Shown: positions 27,713-36,776 of the stretch, piece by piece | Layout of the letters: each line of letters opens with the position of its first letter | Position numbering within the stretch: position 1 is the first letter of the stretch | From: an uncultured Bradyrhizobium sp. | GTDB taxonomy: Bacteria; Pseudomonadota; Alphaproteobacteria; Rhizobiales; Xanthobacteraceae | Direction of reading: 5' to 3' | DNA length: 64,000 nucleotides | Assembly: GCF_947648125.1 (NCBI RefSeq) | Contig: NZ_CANSMR010000015.1 | Location: forward strand, 62,001 to 126,000 | Position numbers and translations under genes: made by a program | The notes under the pieces: model-generated | The model's database searches: none | Told to the model about the DNA's origin: nothing | What the model saw: only the letters and a program-made list of their open reading frames with translations

Positions 27713-28537
27713 CTAGTCGCGGCGGCTGGCCGCGACCGGAATCTTGTCCGTATCGGTGCGACTCGCGTCCCTGCGCGCCAACAGCCGCTTCAGTGCGGCG
27801 ACATTGGCTGAGCCCTGATCGGGCGGCAGATCGGCCTTCATGATGGTTTCAGCTTCAGCCTGGCGGCCCTGCAGGCCGACCACGACGGCAAGATTGGTGC
27901 GCACCCGCATGTCGTCGGGTGCGCGGTCCCGAGCCCGGCGCAGCGTCTCCTCGGCCTTCGGCAGGTCTTTCGACAGCAGATAGGACAGGCCGAGATTGGA
28001 GAGCACCGACGGATCATCGGGCACGATCTTCAGGGCGCTTGCGTAATATTGGCGGGCCTCGTCGTGGCGCTCGAGCTGATCAAGCACGGCACCCTGCGCC
28101 GACAGGATGCGCCAGTCCGGGTCCTCCGGGGTGTGCGCGCGCCCGAGCACGTCGAATGCCTGCTGGAAATTACCGTTGTCGGCGAGCGCCCGTCCGTAGC
28201 CGGCGAGCAGCGCCTTGTTGCTGGGTTGCGCCAGCACCGCCTGCTCCATGACCGCGACCGCCTGCGCTCGCTGGCCGGTGGCGCGCAGCGCCCGGGCGTA
28301 TTTCAGCGCGGCGTCGGTGTCCTTCGGGTTGGCGCGAACACGTTCGTGGTAGGTCGCGATGTCGCGCCGCGGGTCGGCTGGGGCCGGCGTGGACTCCGCC
28401 GTGTCGCCCAATGACCCAGTGATATCCGACGGCCCCGAGGTCTGACAGGCGGACAGCCCGATCAGCAGGAGCGCGGCAGATGCCGAGCCGGCGAGACGGT
28501 GCATGCGGCCTGAAGGTCGAGGTAGCTTGTCAGACAT
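27713..28537 (-). CDS. tadD: TadD-like TPR lipoprotein
   Basis: A 274-aa lipoprotein with lipobox LSAC (CQTSGPSDITGS) and several TPR units, e.g. DTDAALKYARALRATGQRAQAVAVME and PSVLSNLGLSYLLSKDLPKAEETL. TadD is the pilotin-like factor of Tad systems. It is convergent with cpaE instead of following tadC. The start at 28537 is the first ATG giving a compact signal peptide; 28576 is possible but adds a non-signal extension. Confidence 0.87.
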   Translation of the reverse strand: MSDKLPRPSGRMHRLAGSASAALLLIGLSACQTSGPSDITGSLGDTAESTPAPADPRRDIATYHERVRANPKDTDAALKYARALRATGQRAQAVAVMEQAVLAQPSNKALLAGYGRALADNGNFQQAFDVLGRAHTPEDPDWRILSAQGAVLDQLERHDEARQYYASALKIVPDDPSVLSNLGLSYLLSKDLPKAEETLRRARDRAPDDMRVRTNLAVVVGLQGRQAEAETIMKADLPPDQGSANVAALKRLLARRDASRTDTDKIPVAASRRD

Positions 28538-28676
28538 CAATGAGACTCGGAACAGCGAAGGTTCCGGGATGCTCACAGCTTAACCCTAAGTTCCGGTTAA
28601 GGATGCCATCATCTCGCCGTCATCCGGCCCAGAAGCGGTGCCGGATGCGGCGCGAACCGCCAGCCTGGCGGCTGGA

Positions 28677-28922
28677 TCAATCGACGAACTGGGCGCCGAA
28701 TTCGTGCCCGATCCGCCAGGCCAGGCGGCACTGACGCGGACTGCCGCTCGACAGAATGATGGTGAATTCCGGCGGAATCTCCAGATATTCAGCGATCACC
28801 TTGACGCCGCCGGCCGAGATATCGGTGATCATGCAGTCGCGTGGCAACGACCCTGTGCCCAACTGAATTTTGGCGACGCTCCGGCACTCACGGCGTTCGC
28901 TCTTGCGGCGATTGACAAACAT
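28677..28922 (-). CDS. PilZ-domain protein
   Basis: An 81-aa single PilZ domain. PilZ domains bind cyclic di-GMP through an RxxxR and a (D/N)xSxxG motif. Here RRKSERR sits at residues 5-11 and DISAGG at 34-39, followed by a beta-barrel ending WRIGHEFGAQFVD. The ATG at 28922 is preferred over a TTG 12 nt upstream. It lies 140 bp upstream of tadD on the same strand, so c-di-GMP control of surface structures is plausible but inferred. Confidence 0.88.
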   Translation of the reverse strand: MFVNRRKSERRECRSVAKIQLGTGSLPRDCMITDISAGGVKVIAEYLEIPPEFTIILSSGSPRQCRLAWRIGHEFGAQFVD

Positions 28923-29255
28923 CCTGATCCCCAAGCCCTTTTCTGGATAGCTTCTCGGCTGGACAACTTTCTCGTTCCCACCGTCATAACCGGGAAAGAT
29001 TGGAAACTGCCTAGCGGAACCAATCGCAATTGAGCGGTCATGTTCGAGATTCGTTTACCGGGCGCGTCTCGTCACCGTTGAACCGTGAGGCCGGCCCCAG
29101 GTTTCCGTTGACCCCAGCGCCCCAATTGGCGGCCGCTCTCATGACGGGCTCTTTCCACCAGCCGGTTCCAAACGTGAACAAAAAGGGGTTGATCCCAGGT
29201 CATTTGGCGATAGCGTGACCCCTTCGACTCGAATTTGCCGGGATATCCAGGAAGT
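28923..29255. other. Divergent intergenic region
   Basis: About 330 bp between the PilZ gene and the Na/Pi cotransporter gene. I see no gene, strong hairpin or clear promoter; open frames here lack coding character. Confidence 0.45.
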
Positions 29256-30938
29256 ATGGGAAGTCTTGTTCTGCTTGATCTGATGGGGGGCGTTGCGCTC
29301 CTGCTGTGGGGCCTGCACATGGTCCACAGTGGGATTCTGCGGGCCTTCGGGCCCGATTTGCGGCTGTTGCTGGCCCGGGCGCTGAACAACCGCTTCACCG
29401 CCCTTGGCGCCGGCCTCGGCCTGACTGCCCTGCTGCAGAGCTCGACCGCGACCGCCCTGATCACCAGTTCCTTCGCTGCCGAGGAGATCGTCAGCCTGGT
29501 GCCGGCGCTTGCGATCATGCTCGGCGCCAATATCGGCACCACGCTGATCGTGCAGGTGCTGTCGTTCAACGTCGCAGCCGTGGCGCCGGTGCTGTTCATC
29601 GCCGGCCTCGTCGCATTCCGCAGCGGGCCGCGCTCCCGGATCAAGGATCTCGGCCGCGTCTCGATCGGCCTCGGCCTGATGCTGCTCGCGCTGCATATCC
29701 TTCTCGATACGATGGCGCCGGCGGAGAATGCCCCGGGCGTGCGCGTGTTCCTGAACGCGATCACCGGCGATCCCGTGCTCTGCATCCTGATCGGCGCAGT
29801 CGTGACCTGGCTGGTCCATTCCAGCGTCGCCAGCGTGCTGCTGGTGATGTCGCTGGCCTATTCGCAATTCATCTCGCCCTATGCCGCATTCGCGCTCGTG
29901 CTCGGCGCCAATCTCGGCAGCGCCATCAATCCGCTGATGGAGGGTGCGCGGCGCGACAATCCGGCGAGCTACCGGCTGCCGGTCGGCAACCTCATCAACC
30001 GTGTCGTCGGCATCCTGCTGGTGGTGCCGTTCCTGCGCCCGATCACCGAGCAAATCTACGCCTGGCAGCCGGATCTCGCCAAGGCGACCGCGCTGTTCCA
30101 CGTTGCCTTCAACGTTGCGACCGCGCTGCTGTTCATCGGCGTGCTCGACCACCTGGCGCGTCTGCTCGAGCGCCTGTTGCCCAAGCGGGCGCAGGAAACC
30201 GATCCGTCGCGGCCACGCTATCTCGACGAGAGCGCGCTGGAGACGCCTTCGCTCGCACTGGCCGATGCCGCGCGCGAGGTGCTGCATATGGGCGACCACA
30301 CCGAGGCGATGTTGCGCAAGGTGATGGCGGCGATGCTGACCAACGATCGCGCGCTGGTCGACCAGGTGTCGAAGATGGACAACACCGTCGACCGGCTGAA
30401 CGAGGCGATCAAGCTTTACGTGACGAAGCTCACTCGGGGCAGCCTGGACGAGCGCGAAGGTCAGCGCGCCATGGAGATCGTCGCATTCGCGATCAATCTC
30501 GAGCATATCGGCGACATTATCGACAAGAATCTGAGCGAGCTCGCGACCAAGAAGATCAAGCATCGCCTGCAATTCTCGGCCGAAGGCGCCGAGGAGCTGT
30601 CGGCATTCCACAAGCGCGCGATCGACTCGCTGCGGCTCGCGTTCGGCGTGTTCATGTCGGGCGACGCCGCTGAGGCGCGCAAATTGCTCACCGAGAAGGC
30701 GGCGCTGCGCGCGGCCGAACTGGCCGCCGTCGAGCGCCATCTGGAGCGCCTGCGCGAAGGCCGGCCCGAGACCATCGAGACCACCTCGCTACATCTCGAC
30801 GTGCTGCGTGACCTTCGCCGCATCCATTCGCACATCTGCTCGGTCGCCTATCCCGTGCTCGACGCCGCCGGCGAGACCGCCGCCGATCGCGAGAATGCGG
30901 TCGATGCGGCCGAACTTCCGGCGCCCGGGCGGCCATGA
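29256..30938 (+). CDS. Na/Pi cotransporter family protein with PhoU-like tail
   Basis: A 560-aa inner-membrane protein. Two inverted NaPi-IIb repeats occupy about residues 1-300, with LLQSSTATALITSSF in the first and VHSSVASVLLVMSLA in the second. The first matches the QSSS/T motif that binds sodium and phosphate. The C-terminal third (about 330-530) is helical and PhoU-like (MDNTVDRLNEAIKLYVTKL, then FAINLEHIGDIIDKNL). Start at the ATG at 29256 after CAGGAAGT. Phosphate uptake or sensing is the family role. It is convergent with the M23 gene 18 bp downstream. Confidence 0.9.
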   Translation: MGSLVLLDLMGGVALLLWGLHMVHSGILRAFGPDLRLLLARALNNRFTALGAGLGLTALLQSSTATALITSSFAAEEIVSLVPALAIMLGANIGTTLIVQVLSFNVAAVAPVLFIAGLVAFRSGPRSRIKDLGRVSIGLGLMLLALHILLDTMAPAENAPGVRVFLNAITGDPVLCILIGAVVTWLVHSSVASVLLVMSLAYSQFISPYAAFALVLGANLGSAINPLMEGARRDNPASYRLPVGNLINRVVGILLVVPFLRPITEQIYAWQPDLAKATALFHVAFNVATALLFIGVLDHLARLLERLLPKRAQETDPSRPRYLDESALETPSLALADAAREVLHMGDHTEAMLRKVMAAMLTNDRALVDQVSKMDNTVDRLNEAIKLYVTKLTRGSLDEREGQRAMEIVAFAINLEHIGDIIDKNLSELATKKIKHRLQFSAEGAEELSAFHKRAIDSLRLAFGVFMSGDAAEARKLLTEKAALRAAELAAVERHLERLREGRPETIETTSLHLDVLRDLRRIHSHICSVAYPVLDAAGETAADRENAVDAAELPAPGRP

Positions 30939-30956
30939 TCAAACTTGCTTTCAAGG

Positions 30957-32762
30957 CTACGTCGGCGGCCGGCGTTCGGAGCCAGGCTGCGGATGCGGAA
31001 ACGCCGAGGCAGCGGCGAGCTGGTTGATGCTGTCCCGCTGGCGGTCGAAAGCCCCAAGGAGATCGCCTTGCAGCAGCCGGCCGCCTGACAATTTCATCCG
31101 CAGCGGATCGACGTTACGGCCGTTGATCCGCACCTCATAGTACAGATGCGGCCCCGTCGAGAGCCCCGTCGATCCGACATAGGCAATCGTCTCGCCCTGA
31201 CGAACGCGATCTCCGATCTTCAGCCCGGGCGGGAAGCTTGCGACGTGGGCGTAGGTGGTCTCATAGCCGCGATCGTGCAGCACGCGGATATATTTCCCGT
31301 AGCCGTGCTCGTAGCCTTCGGTCTCGACGACGCCGGCGCCCGCAGCCGCAATCGGCGAACCATAGGGCGCCGCAAAATCGACGCCCTCATGGAAGCGGCG
31401 GTCGCCGAGGATCGGATGAATGCGCCAGCCAAAGCCGTCGCCGAGGCGCCCGCTGACCACCGGTTTGCGCAACAGGAATTTGGTGATGGACTGACCATCC
31501 TCATCGTAGAAATCGGAGCTGCCGTCGTCCGGGGCCGTGAAGCGATAGTAGCGGCGCGCCTGCCCGCCGGCCGTCAAGTCGATGAAGACCAGCTCGGGCT
31601 GGCCAATGTCGTTGGGGGCATAGATGATGTTGGCGACGTCGGCGGCGCCGAGAGGCTCGTCGAGATCGAAATCGCGGCCGCAAAGCCGCATGAGTTCTGC
31701 AACGATCCCCTCGTCGACGTGATTGGAGCGTGCAAGCGCGTTGAGGCCGTCACGTAGCGTCTCGCCGGGGACCGAGTGGGTGTCGATCGACTGGAGCAAC
31801 AATTTCCCGTTCGACGTGGCGACATCCGGCTGTTCTGGCACGATCGCCTGGTACTGGCCGCTGTCGGTGCGACCGACGGCGGACACTCCGGAGTCTGGCC
31901 GTTCGATCGACACTTTCGCGACATGGCCGCGCGGCGACCCGGTGTCTCCGCCCTGTTCGATGATCGTGATCTTCTCGCCACCGGACAGCGTCTCTTGACC
32001 GCCAGGCGAAGGGAAAGCGGCAAGGATCGCCGGAGCGTCCTCCGCTGCCGCGGCCAACGCTCGTAGAATGGCGGACAGCGTGTCACCGCTCCTCGCGATA
32101 ATGACATGCCGATGGTGAGGAGACGAGGAAGGTGACTTCGGAAGGTTGGTTACGTTGACAGCTTCCCCGATCGGGGAATGCGGCTGCGGCCGATCTTCAC
32201 TGTCAGCATAGGAACTGGCGCGGCCCGGCAACCCGCGGCGTGATGGACCTGTCCGGATGATGGCTGGCAACTCTGAGAGTAGTTGCGGGTTGGCTCGCTG
32301 CTCGTCCTTGCCGTCTGCCGGTGCTTCGCAACGATGGTCCTGTTGTGGTTCGGGATCGATCTCCGCGAGCCGCGCCGACACGCGGGTAAATCGACGGACC
32401 GAGCCCGCATCGCTCAGCTGCTCGATCTTGAGCGCCGAGGGACTGCCTTGCGAGCCTGGTCTCCGATCCAGACGATCGCCGCGCCGCGCCTCGTCGACCA
32501 CCTGCCCCGTGAAGCGCGGAAGAGAAACGACCGGCGATGCTGCGAATCGCGTGCGATAGCCAAATGCACCGCGCAGCGCGCCACCAAGGAGCGCGACGGC
32601 CGCGGCCCCGATCAGAATCGTCCCCGCCATCCAGCGGATACTGACTGCACGCCGGTCCGGCAGGCCGCGCTCGCCGGTCAGCGGCGGCAAGTCGAGCATC
32701 GGGACATCACGGACGCTCGATGGATAACTACGCGCTCTGGTCGGTTCGCCACGGCTCGTCAT
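30957..32762 (-). CDS. M23-family peptidoglycan endopeptidase
   Basis: About 601 aa. One membrane helix near the N-terminus (MAGTILIGAAAVALLGGALRG) is followed by a long periplasmic, poorly conserved linker and a LysM/OapA-like region (IIARSGDTLSAILRALAAA). The C-terminal LytM domain has the zinc ligands HEGVDFAAP and the conserved SVGLSTGPHLYYE-type end (here STGLSTGPHLYYEV). Such enzymes cut peptide cross-links in the cell wall. Start uncertain: ATG 32762 (weak GGGATGCGGGG) or ATG 32699. Confidence 0.88.
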   Translation of the reverse strand: MTSRGEPTRARSYPSSVRDVPMLDLPPLTGERGLPDRRAVSIRWMAGTILIGAAAVALLGGALRGAFGYRTRFAASPVVSLPRFTGQVVDEARRGDRLDRRPGSQGSPSALKIEQLSDAGSVRRFTRVSARLAEIDPEPQQDHRCEAPADGKDEQRANPQLLSELPAIIRTGPSRRGLPGRASSYADSEDRPQPHSPIGEAVNVTNLPKSPSSSPHHRHVIIARSGDTLSAILRALAAAAEDAPAILAAFPSPGGQETLSGGEKITIIEQGGDTGSPRGHVAKVSIERPDSGVSAVGRTDSGQYQAIVPEQPDVATSNGKLLLQSIDTHSVPGETLRDGLNALARSNHVDEGIVAELMRLCGRDFDLDEPLGAADVANIIYAPNDIGQPELVFIDLTAGGQARRYYRFTAPDDGSSDFYDEDGQSITKFLLRKPVVSGRLGDGFGWRIHPILGDRRFHEGVDFAAPYGSPIAAAGAGVVETEGYEHGYGKYIRVLHDRGYETTYAHVASFPPGLKIGDRVRQGETIAYVGSTGLSTGPHLYYEVRINGRNVDPLRMKLSGGRLLQGDLLGAFDRQRDSINQLAAASAFPHPQPGSERRPPT

Positions 32763-32874
32763 CAACGCCCCGCATCCCTTGGCGCATGGTCTCGGGATGC
32801 AGCCACGCCCACAACGAAGCGTAGATGCCATACGCCTTGAGGCGAATGTTTGACCGTCGTTTAGTTTCGATCAC
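32728..32874 (-). CDS. Possible small ORF overlapping the M23 start
   Basis: A frame from a GTG at 32874 to 32728 encodes about 48 residues with natural-looking composition (RLKAYGIYASLWAWLHPETM, then DDEPWRTDQSA). It overlaps the proposed M23 start by 35 nt in another frame. There is no clear ribosome site. If real, the M23 gene more likely starts at 32699. Confidence 0.3.
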   Translation of the reverse strand: MIETKRRSNIRLKAYGIYASLWAWLHPETMRQGMRGVDDEPWRTDQSA

Positions 32875-32964
32875 AATCGATGCCGAGCGGCGCCCGATGC
32901 TGCAATCCGCCGAGACTGCCGAGGAGGCCCAGCATACCGCTCGTCGCACTGACGACCACGCGGA

Positions 32965-33303
32965 TCAGCTGTCGAGCGTCTTCGACGCCTTGCCGCGGTT
33001 CTTCACGATCAGCATGATGTTACGGATGTAGATCAGCGTCGCGAGGCCCTGCCCGATGATGATGACAGGCTCGCGCTTGGCGAGCCCGTAGATCAGCGTC
33101 ATCAGACCGCCGCCCATCGAGAAGAACCAGAACGCCATCGGCACCACGCTCTGGCCGGCGCGCTCGCTGGAAATCCACTGCACCAGGAAGCGCGCGGTGA
33201 AGAACAATTGCGCGATCAGGCCGAACGCCAGCCAGAAGTCGAACTTGGCGATGAACACGTCGTAGAAATAGGCGCTCAGCGCCTGGCCGAACTGAATCAG
33301 CAT
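32965..33303 (-). CDS. LAB_N (lipid-A-disaccharide synthase N-terminal) domain membrane protein
   Basis: A 112-aa protein of three to four helices matching the stand-alone LAB_N domain, e.g. FTARFLVQWISSERAGQSVVP and FWFFSMGGGLMTLIYGL. The domain is related to small PQ-loop-like membrane proteins and usually accompanies GT2 and GT39 genes. Its ATG overlaps the TGA of the GT2 gene (33303), so they are translationally coupled. A role in flipping or handling polyprenyl-phosphate sugars is inference. Last gene of the four-gene operon. Confidence 0.88.
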   Translation of the reverse strand: MLIQFGQALSAYFYDVFIAKFDFWLAFGLIAQLFFTARFLVQWISSERAGQSVVPMAFWFFSMGGGLMTLIYGLAKREPVIIIGQGLATLIYIRNIMLIVKNRGKASKTLDS

Positions 33304-34109
33304 CACTTCACCTCGGTCACTTCAGTGACGACCGGCGTCGGCTTCTTTCGGCGGATCAGCCACCACACGCCACCGAGATCCATGATCCCGATCCAGAGCC
33401 GGTCGAAGAATCCATAGTTCGACACGCCGGAATGCCGCGGGCGGTCGACGACATCGACATAGGCGATCGCCAGCCCCTCGCGACGGACCAGCGCCGGAAG
33501 GAAGCGATGCAGCCCGTCGAAATAGGGCATCGCCAGAAACACCTCGCGCGGAAACGCCTTCAGGCCACACCCGGTGTCGCGCGTGCCGTCGCGCAGGATG
33601 ATGCCGCGGACGGCGTTGGCGATCCGCGATTGCAGCTTCTTGAAGCCGGTGTCCTTGCGTCCGACGCGCTGGCCCGCGGCGAGGCCGACCCGGCCATTGC
33701 CGCTCTCGATCGCCGCGATCAGGTTGGGCAGGAAGGCGGGATCGTTCTGGCCGTCCCCGTCAAGCGTTGCCACGATCGCCCCGCGCGCGGCACGCACGCC
33801 GCTCCGCACAGCGGCCGACTGGCCCGACGAGACGGTGTGGCGGAGTTGCCGGAGATTGGGCCGCTGCGCCATGATCGCGCTCAACCGTTCGCCGGTTGTG
33901 TCAGTCGAGCCGTCATTTACGTAGACGATCTCGTAAGCCCAGCGTCCGTCGAGCGCCGCCGCGATCTCTGCGATCAGCGGCGCGATATTGTCGGCCTCGT
34001 TGCGCACAGGCACGACGATGGAAACGGCGACCGGCGTCTGGTCGGAAGCAGGCAAATCGGCACTCTTGGTTGGTGTTAGCAGGGGCTGGAACCCGCCCGA
34101 TCCGGCCAT
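33303..34109 (-). CDS. GT2 glycosyltransferase (DPM/ArnC/RgtE-like polyprenyl-phosphate sugar synthase)
   Basis: A 268-aa family 2 glycosyltransferase. The GT-A fold shows VSIVVPVRNEADNI, VNDGSTDTT and the metal motif region TLDGDGQNDP. Unlike ArnC it ends in a short tail with one amphipathic or TM segment (FDRLWIGIMDLGGVWWLI). The family moves a sugar from a nucleotide to undecaprenyl or dodecaprenyl phosphate on the cytosolic face. Start at ATG 34109, 13 nt after the PAP2 stop; a start at 34220 would overlap that gene by 98 nt. Confidence 0.88.
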   Translation of the reverse strand: MAGSGGFQPLLTPTKSADLPASDQTPVAVSIVVPVRNEADNIAPLIAEIAAALDGRWAYEIVYVNDGSTDTTGERLSAIMAQRPNLRQLRHTVSSGQSAAVRSGVRAARGAIVATLDGDGQNDPAFLPNLIAAIESGNGRVGLAAGQRVGRKDTGFKKLQSRIANAVRGIILRDGTRDTGCGLKAFPREVFLAMPYFDGLHRFLPALVRREGLAIAYVDVVDRPRHSGVSNYGFFDRLWIGIMDLGGVWWLIRRKKPTPVVTEVTEVK

Positions 34110-34122
34110 CGGGCGACCGCTT

Positions 34123-34968
34123 TTATGGGGCGAAGGCGTTCCTCGCAACCCTTTTGAGGCGCCCTTCCGACGGTCCTGACAGCGCCAACACGGTGCCATC
34201 GCGATCAATGGCGAAACCAAGGCGGCGGGCGGCGAACCAGTAGCGCACCGCCATTGCGCCGATCACGCCGACCAGCGCGCCGGCCACCACGTCGCTCGGA
34301 TGATGGGCCAGCAGCACAAGCCGCGTCGCGATGATGATCAGCGCATAGACCAGCATCACGCCCCGTGCACGTGGCCATACCGCCGACACGGCGAAGGCCA
34401 GCGCAAATGCCGTGATCGAATGTCCCGACGGAAAGCTCGAATAGGCCTCGGTGCCGGCGAAATGCTGGAAGTTGAAAGCATTGGCCTTGCCGCCGACGAA
34501 CGGTCGCCCGCGGCCGACGATCCACTTGATCAGTTCGCCCACCGCCACCGACAGCATGACCGACAGGAACAGGTATTGCAGCCTCGTTCCGAGGCCGAGC
34601 AAGGTCGCGCGCGGCACACCGCGCAGCGCAGGCGCAGCCACCGCGACCGCAATCAGCAGCACGCCAAGCGTGCTCAGCACATACTCGTCCTTGCCGAAAT
34701 CGGTGAGTATCTTCACCCACCAGAGACCCGGCGTGCCGCGTGGCGGCATCAGGCTGATCTCGGCGACATCGACCGCATACATCAGCGTGATGATCACGGC
34801 ACCAGTGACGACGACGAGCAAGAGCGCGTGGCGCGCGGAGCGTCGCGCCGCCTCGGACCGGCGCGAATGCGACGGTGCACGTACGAGCTGGGCAAAGGAC
34901 AGCCAGGCCAGCGTCAGCAATCGTCCGAAATAGCTGGCGGACTCCGCGGTGGCCGGCGGCGCCGGCAT
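34123..34968 (-). CDS. PAP2-family membrane phosphatase (LpxE/PgpB-like)
   Basis: A 281-aa, six-helix lipid phosphatase. All three catalytic motifs are present: KWIVGRGRP (K148-P156), PSGH (180-183) and R216-x5-H222-x3-D226. Family members remove phosphate from lipid A, phosphatidylglycerol phosphate or undecaprenyl pyrophosphate at the periplasmic face. The ATG at 34968 follows GGAGTGAC and is 1 nt past the GT39 stop. In this operon a lipid A phosphatase role would fit. Confidence 0.9.
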   Translation of the reverse strand: MPAPPATAESASYFGRLLTLAWLSFAQLVRAPSHSRRSEAARRSARHALLLVVVTGAVIITLMYAVDVAEISLMPPRGTPGLWWVKILTDFGKDEYVLSTLGVLLIAVAVAAPALRGVPRATLLGLGTRLQYLFLSVMLSVAVGELIKWIVGRGRPFVGGKANAFNFQHFAGTEAYSSFPSGHSITAFALAFAVSAVWPRARGVMLVYALIIIATRLVLLAHHPSDVVAGALVGVIGAMAVRYWFAARRLGFAIDRDGTVLALSGPSEGRLKRVARNAFAP

Positions 34969-34969
34969 G

Positions 34970-36634
34970 TCACTCCGTCCCTTCGGAACGGAAGATCGCA
35001 ATCGAAACCGCCTTGCCCTGCGAGATGTTGTAGCCGTCGATCCGCACCGGCGCGTTGTAGCGCAGGCCGATCGCCTCGGCGCGTTGCACGAAGGCGCGCT
35101 CGGAGCGCTGTTCGACCAGCGCGAAGCGGCAGGAGCCCTGCCCCAGGAAATCCGCGGCGCCCGATCCGTCGGTGAGCAGCGTCGATGTATCGGTCATGAA
35201 CACGAGGCTCGGCTCGTGGAAGCCGGCAGCCGCCGCCTTCGGGCCGACGCAGGTCACGTTGCGCAGTGCGCGCGCGACCTCCTGGCTCGGAAACACGGTG
35301 GTAAGCCGCGGCAGCACCACGCCATAGGTGGCACCTGCCATCAGCGCCGCGGCGATCACCGCATTGAGCAGCGAGCGCTCGGCGCGGCTATCCTCGAACA
35401 TCCACCACGCGATCAGGCCGAACACCATCGCCACGGCGAACAGCGGCCAGGCCGGAAACACCGGCTGATGGATTGCCTTGATGGCGCCGACGATCACGAG
35501 CACCGCGCCGAACGCGGGGATGGCGAACCACCAGGCGGCGCCGCGCAACAGCCATGGGGAACGCGACAGCACACGCCGCTCCAGCGCGCCGACGGTCAGG
35601 ATCGCGATCGCCGGATAGAGCGGCAGCACGTAATGCGGCAGCTTGGTCAGCACCGCCTCGAACACGATCCAGGACGGGATCAACCAAGCCAGCAGGAACT
35701 GCGCGCCCGGCTCGCGCCGTGCGCGCCATACCGCTGGCGCCGCCAAGCCGGCCAAGGGCGCGCCGGGCCAGAACGTGATCCAGAAGAGCAGCAGATAGAG
35801 CCCGGGCGGCGCGCCGTGGGATTCCTGTGCGCCGAGCTTGCTCAGCATGTCACCGCCGACGGAGTCGGCAAAGAAGGTTTCGCCGGCGCGCAGGAAGATC
35901 AACACGAACCACGGCAGCACCAGCACCAGAGTCCACATCAGGCCCCAGACCGGGCGCATGCGCCAGAACCAGGCCGCCGATCGATCGAGGATCGCAAGCC
36001 CGGCCATGGCAAGGCCGACGAACATCAGGATCAACGGGCCCTTGAGCAGGATGCCGACCGCCAGCGCCGTCCAGAAGATCGCAGGCGGAGTCCATGATGG
36101 ATGCGCCGGGTCCTCACCGCGTTGCCAGGACAGATACACCCGCGCCATCGCGCCCATCGCCGCGGCGACCGTCAGCAGCAGCATGGCGTCGGTCTTGGCG
36201 AGCCGTGCTTCGACGCCAAGCAGCACACAGCTTGCCATCATCAAGGCAGCCAGCACCGCCCCCTGTCGCGTCACGAAGGCAAGCGCCGTCCAATAGGTCA
36301 GCAAAACGGCGCCGATGGCGCCGATCAGGGACGGCAGGCGGTAGACCCAGATGCGGACCTGGGCGCGCGGCACACCGAACGCTGAGATGGTCTTCAGCGC
36401 CGCCGCCTGCATCCAATAGATACCGACCGGCTTCTTGTAGCGGACGTCGTCCTGGAAGCGGATGTCGACGAAGTCGCCGCTCTCGACCATCTGCTTGGTC
36501 GCCTGGGCAAAGCGCACCTCATCGCGGTCGATCGGGGGGATAGTGAAGAAGCCCGGCAGGAACAGCACCAGGCAAGTCAGCGTCAGGAACAGGATCGAAC
36601 GCCATTGGCTGGACGTCGCGAACTCGAACGCCAT
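34970..36634 (-). CDS. GT39-family (ArnT/Rgt-like) glycosyltransferase
   Basis: A 554-aa inner-membrane GT-C enzyme with about a dozen helices. The first periplasmic loop has the family signature (PPIDRDEVRFAQATKQMVES, then FQDDVRYKKPVGIYWMQ). Such enzymes transfer a sugar from polyprenyl phosphate onto lipid A, core sugar or protein at the periplasmic side. It is the first gene of the operon GT39-PAP2-GT2-LAB_N, 142 bp after pbpC. Start at ATG 36634; the frame to 36715 lacks a ribosome site. Confidence 0.9.
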   Translation of the reverse strand: MAFEFATSSQWRSILFLTLTCLVLFLPGFFTIPPIDRDEVRFAQATKQMVESGDFVDIRFQDDVRYKKPVGIYWMQAAALKTISAFGVPRAQVRIWVYRLPSLIGAIGAVLLTYWTALAFVTRQGAVLAALMMASCVLLGVEARLAKTDAMLLLTVAAAMGAMARVYLSWQRGEDPAHPSWTPPAIFWTALAVGILLKGPLILMFVGLAMAGLAILDRSAAWFWRMRPVWGLMWTLVLVLPWFVLIFLRAGETFFADSVGGDMLSKLGAQESHGAPPGLYLLLFWITFWPGAPLAGLAAPAVWRARREPGAQFLLAWLIPSWIVFEAVLTKLPHYVLPLYPAIAILTVGALERRVLSRSPWLLRGAAWWFAIPAFGAVLVIVGAIKAIHQPVFPAWPLFAVAMVFGLIAWWMFEDSRAERSLLNAVIAAALMAGATYGVVLPRLTTVFPSQEVARALRNVTCVGPKAAAAGFHEPSLVFMTDTSTLLTDGSGAADFLGQGSCRFALVEQRSERAFVQRAEAIGLRYNAPVRIDGYNISQGKAVSIAIFRSEGTE

Positions 36635-36776
36635 GAACAGCCTGCGGCTCGAATGCGCAGGTTTTACAGACTGTTGCCCTGCTCCGAAGCGCCGGGGTTG
36701 GAGGCTATCCACCATGGGTTTCGCATACGATGAAACCGCAGCGCAAACAACCGTGCTGTTCCGCTTTCCCGCGCGA

